Shown here piece by piece: positions 28,380-36,140 of a stretch of 36,140 nt of DNA. This DNA is from Anaerolineales bacterium (GTDB taxonomy: Bacteria; Chloroflexota; Anaerolineae; Anaerolineales; UBA11579). The notes under the pieces were generated by a model. That model made no database searches. It had not been told where the DNA came from and worked only from the letters and a program-made list of their open reading frames with translations. The position numbers and the translations under genes were made by a program. Location: NCBI GenBank assembly GCA_024710875.1, contig JANJTX010000096.1:1-36140 (forward strand), read 5' to 3'. Numbering within the stretch: position 1 is the stretch's first letter; every line of letters starts with the position of its first letter.

Positions 28380-29189
28380 TTACAGCCCGCGCTCCGGTTT
28401 GGTAAAACTGCGTTCCACAATCCAGTCATTCAGCCCCGGCAGCAGCCGGTTGAACCAGATGGCCAGCCAGGACACCCCCGGCATGGGTACCTGGCGGCTG
28501 CGGTTGCCGCGCGCCAGCCGGAACACCATCCCGGCCACATCTTCCGGCGTCAGCAGCAGCGCCTTGGGCGTGGTGATGCCGGTCTTGCGTTCCGCCCCGG
28601 TGTGCGACCCAAACTCGGTTGAAACGCCGCCCGGATACAGCGCCGAAACCCGCACCCCCCATACGCCCACTTCGCGCCGCAGCGCATCGGTAAAACCGCG
28701 CACTCCGTGTTTGGTGGCGGCGTACACGCTGTAGGTCGGGGTAGCGACATAGCCCGCCATCGAAGCCATATTGATGATATGCCCGCGCCGCTGCTCAATC
28801 ATGATCGGCAGCACAAATGAAGACAATTGAATCACACCCGTCAGGTTCACTTCCACCTGCCCCGCAATATCCTTGGCCGGGTCCAGTTCTTCCAGCCACT
28901 TAAAGCGCCCAAAGCCGGCATTGTTAAAGAGCACATCAATTCGCCCCCAGGTCGTATGCGTTTGCTTGACCAGATTCTGCAGCGAGGCGATGTCGCTCAC
29001 ATCGGTTTCGATCGGCAGCGCTATACCGCCGGCCGCCGTGATTTCATCCGCCAGGGTTTGCAGGCGGTCCAGCCGGCGGGCGGCCAGCGCCACCCGGTAG
29101 CCTTCCTTTGCCAGCCGGCGGGCGGTCGCTTCGCCAATCCCGGAAGATGCGCCGGTAACAATTGCAACGGGGTGCGTTTCGTCAGTCAT
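28380..29189 (-). CDS. Short-chain dehydrogenase/reductase (classical SDR)
   Basis: A 269-aa NAD(P)-dependent oxidoreductase. The cofactor motif TGASSGIG (12-19), NNAG (89-92), catalytic Ser143 and YxxxK (Tyr156, Lys160) form a complete classical SDR set. ARRLDRL after strand 2 contains basic residues (Arg38, Arg39) that favour NADP. The C-terminal region is hydrophobic and may associate with the membrane. The substrate is unknown; related proteins act on acyl chains, sugars or ketones. ATG 29189 has AAGGAG five bases upstream. It lies 18 bp upstream of the AT-rich orphan gene on the same strand; functional linkage is not implied. Confidence 0.92.
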   Translation of the reverse strand: MTDETHPVAIVTGASSGIGEATARRLAKEGYRVALAARRLDRLQTLADEITAAGGIALPIETDVSDIASLQNLVKQTHTTWGRIDVLFNNAGFGRFKWLEELDPAKDIAGQVEVNLTGVIQLSSFVLPIMIEQRRGHIINMASMAGYVATPTYSVYAATKHGVRGFTDALRREVGVWGVRVSALYPGGVSTEFGSHTGAERKTGITTPKALLLTPEDVAGMVFRLARGNRSRQVPMPGVSWLAIWFNRLLPGLNDWIVERSFTKPERGL

Positions 29190-29255
29190 CGCAGCTCCTT
29201 AGGCCAAATGAATATTCAGAGTCTATAATTTGTCGTTTCTGCCAGGCCGCGTGTT

Positions 29256-30131
29256 TCACGGCCGCAGAATGATTTCCACGCTCGTCAGGTGTACCAGACC
29301 GCCATCCATCGGTGAAGTCGCGTATACCACCAGCCGGGCGGCCGTTTCGCGGGTTACCGTTACCTGCATTTCGCCGCCAAAAGTTCCCGGCAGCCCGATA
29401 TCTGGCGAATCGATCATAATCGGCAGCAGCGCCAGCAAGTTATCCTGCGTGCCACAGATTTCATCCGGCGGCCCACTACCGCCTTCACCGCACAGCACCA
29501 CCACCAGGCTGGCCTCAAAGAAATATTCTGAGCTCCCACTGAATGGCACAATTCCACCCGGAAACACCGCCAGCGGGTCCGGGTAATCAATCTGGATGGT
29601 CTCATCTTCCGAGGCCGCTGCCTCAATCACCACCGGGCCCTCGGGCAGCAAAGTCACATGGGCGCTGGCCAGGTGCACCAGGCCGCCATCGCGCGGGCTG
29701 GCATAGTACACCGTAATCCGCCCCGGTTGTTCTTCCGCGATGTCAAACAGCAGGGTGGTTTCAAATGGCCCGGCTTCGCCCAGTTCGGCCTGCAGCGTTA
29801 CAGGTTGCAGCGCCAGGGTATCGCCGTTCATATCGGTCAGTTTCACCACCAGGGTTTGCTCATAGGTCGGCAAGGAAAATCCGGTAACCACCAGCGGCGA
29901 AGTCACCCGTGACCCCGGCCCCGGGGCCGTAATCTGGATGAACTCCAGATCCACCTCGGTATGGCTTACCGGGGTGGGGGGGGCGGCGGCCGGTGTATCT
30001 GTAATCACTAAAATTGGCGGCACGCTAACATCCGGCGCGGGTTGCCCGTTGCGCGGCAGGTTACAGGCCGTCAGGGCCAGCCCCGGCAGGGCAGCCAGCG
30101 CGCAGATCAAAACAATTCGACGAGCAATCAT
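29256..30131 (-). CDS. Lipoprotein with two Gmad2-like immunoglobulin-type domains
   Basis: A 291-aa predicted lipoprotein. The signal peptide MIARRIVLICALAALPGLALTAC ends in a lipobox LTAC with Cys23 as the lipidated residue. After a short proline/threonine linker there are two related beta-rich domains (about 65-165 and 175-290). Each ends with the phrase YASPRDGGLVHLAS or YATSPMDGGLVHLTS, which shows an internal duplication. From memory this end pattern is typical of Gmad2-type immunoglobulin-like domains linked to sporulation and spore-coat proteins in Firmicutes; here a surface-binding role is inferred. The second copy has an insert with a pair of cysteines (LCGEGG...EICGTQ) that could form a disulfide. 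ATG 30131 has GGAGG eight bases upstream. Confidence 0.85.
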   Translation of the reverse strand: MIARRIVLICALAALPGLALTACNLPRNGQPAPDVSVPPILVITDTPAAAPPTPVSHTEVDLEFIQITAPGPGSRVTSPLVVTGFSLPTYEQTLVVKLTDMNGDTLALQPVTLQAELGEAGPFETTLLFDIAEEQPGRITVYYASPRDGGLVHLASAHVTLLPEGPVVIEAAASEDETIQIDYPDPLAVFPGGIVPFSGSSEYFFEASLVVVLCGEGGSGPPDEICGTQDNLLALLPIMIDSPDIGLPGTFGGEMQVTVTRETAARLVVYATSPMDGGLVHLTSVEIILRP

Positions 30132-30229
30132 AAAAACTTCCTCCGTAGGCTGTTTCATTATGGCATGAATTACAATCACACACAATCAGGGGTTTGTCAG
30201 GCTGCGGTATAGCCATCCTGGAGGTATCC
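30132..30229. promoter_or_regulatory. Divergent region between the lipoprotein and four-helix membrane genes
   Basis: This 98-bp gap must hold two promoters. CATAAT (minus strand, 30162-30157) with TTGTGT 17 bases upstream may drive the lipoprotein; TACAAT (30171-30176) is a possible rightward -10, but its -35 is poor. Both are weak calls. Confidence 0.3.
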
Positions 30230-30640
30230 ATGCCAATACTTACTCGCGCCTATATCAAAACATCATTTATCTATCTGGCGCTGGCCCTGACCCTGGGCTT
30301 GTGGCTGGCTGCCGGTTCGTTGCTACCGTCGCCGCCTGGTTTGCTGCCCGTATATTTCCATCTGTTTCTGGTTGGCTGGGTTACCCAACTCATCATCGGT
30401 ATTGGTCTTTGGATGTTCCCCAAATTCAGCCGTGAACAACCACGCGGGAACGAACGCCTGGCCTGGGCTGTTTTTGTCCTGCTGAATGCTGGCCTGGTAT
30501 TGCGCGCCATCGCCGAGCCGATCCACGCTACTGAACCCGCCCCGTTTTGGGGCAGCCTGTTGGCGCTCTCCGCCCTTCTGCAATGGCTGGGTGGGCTCGG
30601 TTTTGTGGCCCTGGCCTGGCCGCGTATAAAGGAGCGTTAG
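30230..30640 (+). CDS. Four-helix membrane protein, first of a related pair
   Basis: A 136-aa integral membrane protein with four hydrophobic helices (about 8-32, 41-62, 77-95, 105-130). Helix 2 reads FHLFLVGWVTQLIIGIGLWMFPKF, with His44, GW (49-50), Gln53 and Pro64. This His-x4-GW...P pattern resembles a haem- or metal-bearing helix in the NnrS and haem-copper oxidase subunit I families, but with only four helices instead of twelve; the identification is tentative. ATG 30230 has GGAGG five bases upstream, and the upstream in-frame extension is unsupported. The next gene starts one base after its stop and encodes a similar protein, so the two probably form a complex. Confidence 0.75.
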   Translation: MPILTRAYIKTSFIYLALALTLGLWLAAGSLLPSPPGLLPVYFHLFLVGWVTQLIIGIGLWMFPKFSREQPRGNERLAWAVFVLLNAGLVLRAIAEPIHATEPAPFWGSLLALSALLQWLGGLGFVALAWPRIKER

Positions 30641-30641
30641 C

Positions 30642-31061
30642 ATGCCGCGCTTGAGTGTCTGGGCTATACGCCTGGCGCTGCTTTACCTCTTATTTGGTTT
30701 CACCTTCGGCGCCCTCATGCTGGCGGGCAAAGGCCTGGCGCTGTGGCCCTGGGCCTGGGCATTCTTCCCGGCTCATATGGAGTTCCTGCTCATTGGTTGG
30801 ATGGTGCAATTTGCCTTTGGAATGGCCTACTGGATTTTGCCGCGCTATGCCGGAGGTTCGCGCGGCCAATCGGCCTGGGCGTTGGCGGCGGTCATTGCCC
30901 TTAATCTGGGGGTGTTGCTGGTGGGTCTGCAAGTGCCCTTCCAGTGGCCATCATTCACCCTGCTGGCAGGCCGTATTCTGGAAACGCTGGCCGTCGCACT
31001 CTTTGCCGCTTACGCCTGGGGGCGCGTTCGGCCAACCTACCCGCCCACCGGCTCAAAATAA
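30642..31061 (+). CDS. Four-helix membrane protein, second of a related pair
   Basis: A 139-aa integral membrane protein with the same layout as its upstream neighbour: four helices (about 8-29, 37-66, 78-97, 106-126). Helix 2 reads [26 protein letters not shown], matching the partner at GW, Gln and Pro. The histidine (His45) lies two residues earlier than His44 of the partner when both are aligned at GW, and the partner's histidine position is Glu47 here. A paralogous origin by duplication is likely. GGAG (30631-30634) lies within the end of the first gene, seven bases before ATG 30642. The pair might bind a cofactor together; no known name is assigned. Confidence 0.75.
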   Translation: MPRLSVWAIRLALLYLLFGFTFGALMLAGKGLALWPWAWAFFPAHMEFLLIGWMVQFAFGMAYWILPRYAGGSRGQSAWALAAVIALNLGVLLVGLQVPFQWPSFTLLAGRILETLAVALFAAYAWGRVRPTYPPTGSK

Positions 31062-31086
31062 ATGTCCCTGCCATTGGCAGGGACAT
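31062..31086. terminator. Terminator hairpin between the four-helix pair and lon
   Basis: ATGTCCCTGCC / GGCAGGGACAT (31062-31072 and 31076-31086), an 11-bp perfect stem with a three-base loop. In the leftward direction it is followed by TTATTTT, so it mainly serves lon; rightwards there is no T tract. Confidence 0.75.
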
Positions 31087-31110
31087 GGGGTTCGAGAGTT
31101 GTACAGCCGG

Positions 31111-33615
31111 CTACACCCCGGTAGTCGGGGGGGCTTTCTCTGGGGCCTGGGGCTTGGCCGCCGCTTTGCGGGCCGGCCGCTTGGCGGGCGCTGCCTCCGC
31201 CGCTAACAGCGCCAGTTCCAGCACTTCGTCCATCTGTTTTACAAAGTGCAGTTCGAGGTCAGCCAACGCTTTCTTTGGGATGTCCACGATATCTTTCTCA
31301 TTCTTGGCTGGCAAAATCACATGCTTGATGCCCGCCCGGTGCGCCGCAAGAATTTTCTCGCGCACCCCGCCAATCGGCAGTACCTTGCCACGCAGGGTGA
31401 TTTCGCCGGTCATGCACACATCCTTGCGCACTTTGCGGTTGGTAAAGGCCGAGATGATGGCCGTCGCCAGCGTAATGCCGGCGCTTGGCCCGTCTTTGGG
31501 TACCGCCCCTTCCGGGATGTGGACATGCACATCCGTGCTTTCAAAAGTATCGGCGGCAATTTTGAACTCCACCGCCCGCGATTTCAGGTAAGAGAGCGCC
31601 GCCTGGGCCGACTCCTGCATCACTTCCCCAATCTGTCCGGTCAGTTGCAGGTTGCCCTTGCCTTCCATTAGCAGCACTTCAATCGGCATGATGTCGCCGC
31701 CGCCGCTGGTCCATGCAATCGCCGTTGCCACCCCAATCTCGTTCTCGCCCTCGGCTTCGGTTTCATCAAATTCGGCCGGGCCGAGCAGTTTTTCCACAAT
31801 TTCGGGCGTAATCCGATTGGGGAATTTCTTGCCCTCGGCTTTCAGGCGCGCCACCTTGCGGCACACCCGCCCGATTTCGCGTTCCAGATTGCGCACCCCG
31901 GCTTCGTAGGTGTAACGCCGGATGATACGCTGGAGCGCCTCATCGCTGAATTGCAGGTCTTCGGCTTCCAGCCCGCTGTCTTCAATCTGCCGGCCTACGA
32001 GATAATTGCGCGCAATCTCCAGCTTCTCTTCTTCAATGTAGCCCGGGAATTCAATCACTTCCATGCGGTCCAGCAATGCCCACGGGATTTCATCCCGGTT
32101 GTTGGCGGTGGTGATGAACATCACTTTGCTTAAGTCGTAGGGCAGTTCCAGATAATGGTCGCTGAAGGCATCGTTCTGTTCGGGGTCCAGCACTTCCAGC
32201 AACGCCGCCGCCGGGTCGCCCCGGTAGCCCACGCCCAGTTTGTCCACCTCATCCAGCACAAACAACGGGTTGATGGTTTCGGCCCGTTTCATGGTCTGCA
32301 AAATCCGCCCCGGCAGCGCGCCGATGTACGTCCGGCGGTGGCCGCGCATTTCGGCCTCATCCCGCACGCCGCCCAACGAGAGGCGCACAAATTTGCGCCC
32401 CAGCGCATCCGCAATCGATTTGCCCAGGCTGGTTTTGCCCGTCCCCGGCGGGCCAACAAAACATAGAATTGGCTGGCGGTTGCGCTTGGGTTTCAGGCTG
32501 CGCACGGCGATGTATTCCAGAATGCGGTCCTTGGCTTTCGGCAGGCCAAAGTGATTCTGGTCCAGCACCTGGGCGGCGTGGGACACATCCAGATTGTCTG
32601 GCGATTCTTGCACCCAGGGCAGGTCCAGCACCCAATCCAGGTAAGTGCGGATGACGCCCACCTCCGGCGACATCGGCGGCATCTGGTGCAGGCGGGCCAG
32701 CTCTTTGCGGGCCGCGATCTCCACCTCTTGCGGCAGGTCGGCTGCCGTAATCTTCTTGCTCAATTCATCCAGCTCCACCGCCCACGGGTCACCTTCACCC
32801 AGTTCGGTTTGGATGGCGCGCATCTGCTCGCGCAGGTAATTTTCGCGGTGGCCGCGCTCGACTTCGTCGTTGACCTTGCTCTGGATTTCTTCTTCCAGCG
32901 TCAGTACATCCACTTCGCGCGCCAGAAGCGCGTTCACCTGCTCCAGGCGGGTGGTCACATCCAGGGCGGTCAGCAGGCTGTGGCGTTCGTGCAATGGCAG
33001 CGCGAAAGAACTCGCCACCATATCCGCCAGCCAGCCCGGCTCATCCAGATTCAGTACAAATTCAATCGCATCATCGGGGATATTCCCGTGCAGTTCGGCA
33101 AAACGCTCAAACTGGGCCAGCAACCGCCGCATCAGGGCTTCCTGGCGGTTATCCGGCTGGGTGGGGTCAAAGACCGCCCGGCCGCGGCCATACAGCACAT
33201 TCCCGATCTTGGCATAACTCTCTACCTGCACCCGCCGCCGCCCCTGCACCAGGATTACACTCTCGCGGCTGTCGCTCAGGAACACTTCGCTGACTGCTAC
33301 TTCCACGCCCACATTCAGGAAGTCACCGCTGCGGGGGCGGTCCAGGTCCGGGTCGCGCTGCGGCAGGGCCAGCATGTTCAGCGTCTGGCTGTGGGCTTCT
33401 TCAATCGCGCGTAAAGTGGCTTCCCGCCCCACATACAGCGGGGTGAGCATGTGAGGAAACAGAATTGCATCGCGCAACGGCAGAATCGGCAGGGTCAGCA
33501 GGCCGCTTTCATCCGGTTGGGCATCCGGCACGCTCTCAAGTCGCTCGGCCCGGCGTTGCAACTCGGCCGGGTTGATGTCCCCGTCGCCTTGAGAATACCA
33601 GTCGTTATCGGTCAT
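31111..33615 (-). CDS. lon: Endopeptidase La (Lon protease)
   Basis: ATP-dependent cytosolic protease for misfolded and regulatory proteins. The 834-aa chain has an N-terminal substrate-binding domain starting after a short acidic lead ([26 protein letters not shown] at about 39-64), a coiled-coil region, the AAA+ module with Walker A GPPGTGKT (388-395) and Walker [12 protein letters not shown], and the protease domain with catalytic Ser711 ([10 protein letters not shown]) and Lys754 (GGVREK), 43 residues apart as in E. coli. The C-terminal tail of about 30 residues is alanine/proline/lysine-rich and unlike the standard end. GGAG is ten bases upstream of ATG 33615. It follows folC by 33 bp and is probably co-transcribed. 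Confidence 0.96.
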   Translation of the reverse strand: MTDNDWYSQGDGDINPAELQRRAERLESVPDAQPDESGLLTLPILPLRDAILFPHMLTPLYVGREATLRAIEEAHSQTLNMLALPQRDPDLDRPRSGDFLNVGVEVAVSEVFLSDSRESVILVQGRRRVQVESYAKIGNVLYGRGRAVFDPTQPDNRQEALMRRLLAQFERFAELHGNIPDDAIEFVLNLDEPGWLADMVASSFALPLHERHSLLTALDVTTRLEQVNALLAREVDVLTLEEEIQSKVNDEVERGHRENYLREQMRAIQTELGEGDPWAVELDELSKKITAADLPQEVEIAARKELARLHQMPPMSPEVGVIRTYLDWVLDLPWVQESPDNLDVSHAAQVLDQNHFGLPKAKDRILEYIAVRSLKPKRNRQPILCFVGPPGTGKTSLGKSIADALGRKFVRLSLGGVRDEAEMRGHRRTYIGALPGRILQTMKRAETINPLFVLDEVDKLGVGYRGDPAAALLEVLDPEQNDAFSDHYLELPYDLSKVMFITTANNRDEIPWALLDRMEVIEFPGYIEEEKLEIARNYLVGRQIEDSGLEAEDLQFSDEALQRIIRRYTYEAGVRNLEREIGRVCRKVARLKAEGKKFPNRITPEIVEKLLGPAEFDETEAEGENEIGVATAIAWTSGGGDIMPIEVLLMEGKGNLQLTGQIGEVMQESAQAALSYLKSRAVEFKIAADTFESTDVHVHIPEGAVPKDGPSAGITLATAIISAFTNRKVRKDVCMTGEITLRGKVLPIGGVREKILAAHRAGIKHVILPAKNEKDIVDIPKKALADLELHFVKQMDEVLELALLAAEAAPAKRPARKAAAKPQAPEKAPPTTGV

Positions 33616-33648
33616 TTAAAAGGAACTCCGTAAAAAAAGATTGGATGA

Positions 33649-34965
33649 TTATACCTTATCCGCTCGGCTTGCCTGCCACGCCGCCCGTACGGTGGCCAGC
33701 GGGTACAGGCTACCGGTCGCCAGCGCCACGCCCCCGTGCGCCCCGGCCAGCGCCAGCCCCTGCGCCACCGCCGCCGGGATGTCCGCGGGTGTAAAAACCT
33801 CCACATCGTATGCCGCCGCCAGTTCTGCCAGCCGCGCCCGGTCGGCTGCCCGCGGGTGGTTGGCCTGCATCAAAATCAGCCAGCGCGTCCTGGGCAGCAG
33901 TTCTGCAAACATGCCTTCAATATCTTTGTCTGCCGAGGCCCCAAACAACAGCGCCAGCGGTTGCCCGGCAAACAGCTCGTCAACCGTGTGCATGATTGCT
34001 TTTGCCGAAGCCTGGTTGTGGGCGCCATCCAGCACCAGCGGCGGCTCGGTTTGCAGCACCTCAAACCGCCCCGGCCATTTCAATTTCATGAAGCCGTCAT
34101 GAATGGAAATCAGCGATACCGGATGAATCTCGCGTTGGAACAGCATTCGTAACGCCAGGTAGGCCGTGCCGGCATTGGCCGCCTGGTGCCGCCCCAATAA
34201 GGGAATTTCCACATGCTCCGGTGGGTAACCCGGGATATTCATCTGCAGTACCTGGCCAATCAAACTCTGGCCCAGTCGGGAATACGAACCGCCAGAGTGG
34301 TACACATCGCACCCGCGCTGCTTGGCGATATAAAGCAGTACCTCCAGCGCTTCCGGTGCCTGCGGCGCAAGTACTACCGGCACGCCCGGCTTGATAATGC
34401 CGCCTTTCTCGGCCGCGATTTCCTCAATCGTATTGCCCAGCACCGCCATATGGTCCATCGAGATATGGGTGATGATGCACAGCGCCGGCTGCACCACATT
34501 GGTGCTGTCCAGCCGCCCGCCCAGCCCCACTTCAATCACGTTCAGCCGCGTTTCCTTGCGCCGAAAATACATAAAAGCCACTGCCGTTTGTAACTCATAG
34601 GCGGTCAGACCCGGAATGGCGGCCGCCTGCGGTTGCAGTTCTGCCACCACGCTGGCGAAGTCCTCTTCTGAAATCGGCTCAAAATCCACCCGGATGCGCT
34701 CGCGGAAATTTTCCAGCTCGGGCGAGGTGTACAGCCCGCAGCGCCGCAGGGCCGAGGCACAGAACGCCGCCGTACTGCCTTTGCCTTTTGTCCCGGCAAT
34801 GTGAATTGTGATTGGCCCCAGATGCGGGTTACCCAGCCGCGCCATTAATGCTTCCATCCGCGCCAGGTTAAAGTTCTCTGGCGCGATATTTTCCAGGTGC
34901 GTGCGGCTGTAATCTATATGGCTCTGAATCCAGGCCAGTGCTTCGGAATAGGGCAGGGCGGTCAT
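33649..34965 (-). CDS. folC: Bifunctional folylpolyglutamate / dihydrofolate synthase (Mur ligase fold)
   Basis: Adds glutamate to folates (and perhaps to dihydropteroate) using ATP. The 438-aa protein has the P-loop AGTKGKGST (57-65), the family block YTSPELENFRERIRV (79-93), EVGLGGRLDSTNVV, HISMDHMAVLGNTIEEIAAEKGGIIKPGVPVV, and in the C-terminal ligase domain VLDGAHNQASAKA. These are the diagnostic FolC landmarks. TK in the P-loop where many bacteria have TN is a common variant. Whether it has both activities cannot be told. The ribosome site before ATG 34965 is weak. It is divergent from phnD and upstream of lon. Confidence 0.94.
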   Translation of the reverse strand: MTALPYSEALAWIQSHIDYSRTHLENIAPENFNLARMEALMARLGNPHLGPITIHIAGTKGKGSTAAFCASALRRCGLYTSPELENFRERIRVDFEPISEEDFASVVAELQPQAAAIPGLTAYELQTAVAFMYFRRKETRLNVIEVGLGGRLDSTNVVQPALCIITHISMDHMAVLGNTIEEIAAEKGGIIKPGVPVVLAPQAPEALEVLLYIAKQRGCDVYHSGGSYSRLGQSLIGQVLQMNIPGYPPEHVEIPLLGRHQAANAGTAYLALRMLFQREIHPVSLISIHDGFMKLKWPGRFEVLQTEPPLVLDGAHNQASAKAIMHTVDELFAGQPLALLFGASADKDIEGMFAELLPRTRWLILMQANHPRAADRARLAELAAAYDVEVFTPADIPAAVAQGLALAGAHGGVALATGSLYPLATVRAAWQASRADKV

Positions 34966-35037
34966 GGGTTGATTCTACCTGTTCCTTTCGGATTCTGTAT
35001 TTGTGCGAACCATCACAAAATATTAACATTGGTGAAC

Positions 35038-35120
35038 TTGAAATACGCCTGAAAAGAGGGTATCATTCAAGTTGGCGGGTTGCTCAACCTGCCAATCAAC
35101 CGAACCTCATTTTTAAGGAG
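35038..35120 (+). promoter_or_regulatory. Strong promoter with 5'-terminal hairpin, upstream of phnD-like gene
   Basis: TTGAAA (35038-35043) and TATCAT (35061-35066), spaced by 17 bases, match five of six positions each. The expected start (about 35072-35073) is the first base of a hairpin TTGGCGGGTT / AACCTGCCAA (35072-35081 and 35086-35095, one wobble) with loop GCTC. The ribosome site AAGGAG (35115-35120) is downstream and free. Confidence 0.7.
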
Positions 35121-35130
35121 AAGAAAAACG

Positions 35131-36140
35131 ATGAGCAAGAAACTGTTTATGCCCCTGGCTCTGCTGGTGGTCGCATCGATGGTGCTGGCGGCTTGCGCCC
35201 CGGCTGCCACCCCGACCGAAGCACCGGCTGCCCCCACCTCGGCCCCGGCCCCGACCGATGTCCCGGCCCCGACCGAAGAACCGATGCCGGCGGTTGGCTC
35301 CCCCGAACACCCGATTAAGGTGATGTTCGTGCCGTCTGTGGATGCCAACGTCATCGTCACCGGTGGTGAAGTCCTCGCCGCCGCCCTCGAAGCCGCCACC
35401 GGCCTGTCCTTCGAAGTCGTCGTCCCGACCTCCTACGCCGCCACCCTCGAAGAGATGTGCGCCTCCCCGACCGACACCATGGCCTTCATTCCGGCCTTTG
35501 GTTACGTCCTGGCCAATGACCTCTGCGGTGTGGACGTGTCCTTCAAGGCCGTCCGCCGTGGCTGGAGCGTGTACTGGACCATGATTGTTGTGGCCCGCGA
35601 CAGCGACATCGATAGCCTCGAAGACCTGGAAGGTCTGCGCTTCGCCTTCCCGGATGCCGCCTCCACCTCCGGTTACCTCGTTCCGTCCGTGATGCTGGCC
35701 GAAGCTGGCGTTACCCCGGGCGAACAGATTGAAGCCGGCGGTCACCCGCAGGCTGTCCGCGCCGTTTACACTGGCGAGGCTGACTTCGCCGCCGCCTTCT
35801 ACAGCCCGTGGGCTGCCCCCGAAGGTTCCGCCGCCTGGGCTCTGGGTGACAACCCCGAAGTTCCGGTGGATGTTGAAACCTGTGACCTGAACGCCGCAGG
35901 TGACTTCATCGAATGCGAAGGCTACCAGGTTCTGGATGCTCGTGGCACCATCCGCACCGAGTTCCCGGATGTCGTCCAGAAGGTCCGCATCCTGATGCTC
36001 TCCCCGGACATCCCGAATGACACCCTGTCCTTCGGCCCGGAATTCCCCGCTGATGTTCGTGCCCAGGTTGAGGCCGCTCTGCTGGCCTTTGCCCAGACCG
36101 AAGAATGGAGCCAGTCGGTTGGTTCCCCGGACTTCTACAG
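35131..36140 (+). CDS. PhnD-like phosphate/phosphonate ABC transporter substrate-binding lipoprotein (partial)
   Basis: Extracytoplasmic binding protein of an ABC importer; 336 codons are present and the frame runs off the window. The signal peptide ends with the lipobox LAAC (Cys22 lipidated). A proline/threonine/alanine-rich linker (about 23-55) follows, then a periplasmic-binding-type fold with KVMFVPSVDANVIVTGGEVLAAALEAATGL, the hinge-region pattern LEGLRFAFPDAASTSGYLVP (167-184) and AVYTGEADFAAAF. The ASTSGYLVP motif contributes to anion binding in PhnD-like proteins. Phosphonate, phosphite or phosphate are all possible ligands. ATG 35131 has AAGGAG ten bases upstream. Codon usage appears strongly biased (CCG, ACC, GTC), and the promoter is strong, suggesting high expression. 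Transporter genes would be expected just beyond the window. Confidence 0.9.
   Translation, partial: MSKKLFMPLALLVVASMVLAACAPAATPTEAPAAPTSAPAPTDVPAPTEEPMPAVGSPEHPIKVMFVPSVDANVIVTGGEVLAAALEAATGLSFEVVVPTSYAATLEEMCASPTDTMAFIPAFGYVLANDLCGVDVSFKAVRRGWSVYWTMIVVARDSDIDSLEDLEGLRFAFPDAASTSGYLVPSVMLAEAGVTPGEQIEAGGHPQAVRAVYTGEADFAAAFYSPWAAPEGSAAWALGDNPEVPVDVETCDLNAAGDFIECEGYQVLDARGTIRTEFPDVVQKVRILMLSPDIPNDTLSFGPEFPADVRAQVEAALLAFAQTEEWSQSVGSPDFY

Noticed and set aside
32551-33414. Rightward open frame of 287 codons opposite the lon N-terminal half
   Set aside because: Shadow frame; Lon is complete on the other strand.

Overview
The window looks like chromosomal core sequence from a member of Chloroflexota, most probably an Anaerolineae-type bacterium. 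This is inferred from high GC, the gene set (FakA/DegV system, GAF/HD-GYP regulator, P/T-rich lipoproteins, N-terminally extended RecG, Ser/Thr kinase, PhnD-type binding protein) and gene order. It is not proven from a marker gene. Genes are tightly packed on both strands, most have clear Shine-Dalgarno sites, and no rRNA, tRNA, CRISPR array, phage or insertion sequence was seen.

Layout. 1-1.2 kb: the end of a gene that is probably dnaE, then ATP-type pfkA. 1.2-1.6 kb: a non-coding, repeat-rich patch. 1.6-5.0 kb: a leftward group (DegV protein, two SAM methyltransferase-like proteins, a cupin and a four-cysteine small protein). 5.3-7.5 kb: a membrane-bound GAF-GAF-HD-GYP c-di-GMP phosphodiesterase candidate. 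7.6-10.2 kb: a leftward acyl-CoA group (thiolase, DinB-like protein, 3-hydroxyacyl-CoA dehydrogenase). 10.4-12.6 kb: xseA, xseB, hsp20 and an FmdB-type zinc ribbon. 12.7-14.5 kb: a leftward, overlapping lipid-kinase-like / SH3b / DUF971 group. 14.6-16.4 kb: a membrane Ser/Thr kinase and rpe.

16.4-24.7 kb is a recognisable bacterial neighbourhood resembling the rpmB-yloU-yloV-...-recG order of Firmicutes: rpmB diverges from asp23, fakA, two degV-family genes, recG, coaD and a SepIVA/DivIVA-like coiled-coil gene. FakA with DegV (FakB) proteins suggests uptake and phosphorylation of exogenous fatty acids; three DegV paralogs lie in the window and one has lost the usual family motifs.

24.8-31 kb is more accessory: a FtsX-like permease / ATPase / anchored alpha-beta hydrolase operon behind a strong promoter, an AT-richer orphan gene, an SDR, a lipoprotein with a duplicated domain, and a pair of four-helix membrane proteins. 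31.1-35 kb carries folC and lon leftwards, and the window ends inside a highly promoted phnD-like lipoprotein gene.

The most interesting signals are: predicted leaderless promoters for the two DNA-repair genes xseA and recG; a G-quadruplex-like run directly after coaD; a four-helix gene pair that may correspond to single units of the haem-copper oxidase/NnrS fold; a degenerate DegV beside FakA; an 85-bp inverted-repeat element before recG; and RNA hairpins positioned at the 5' ends or leaders of pfkA and phnD. I found no clearly new multi-gene defence or mobile system.
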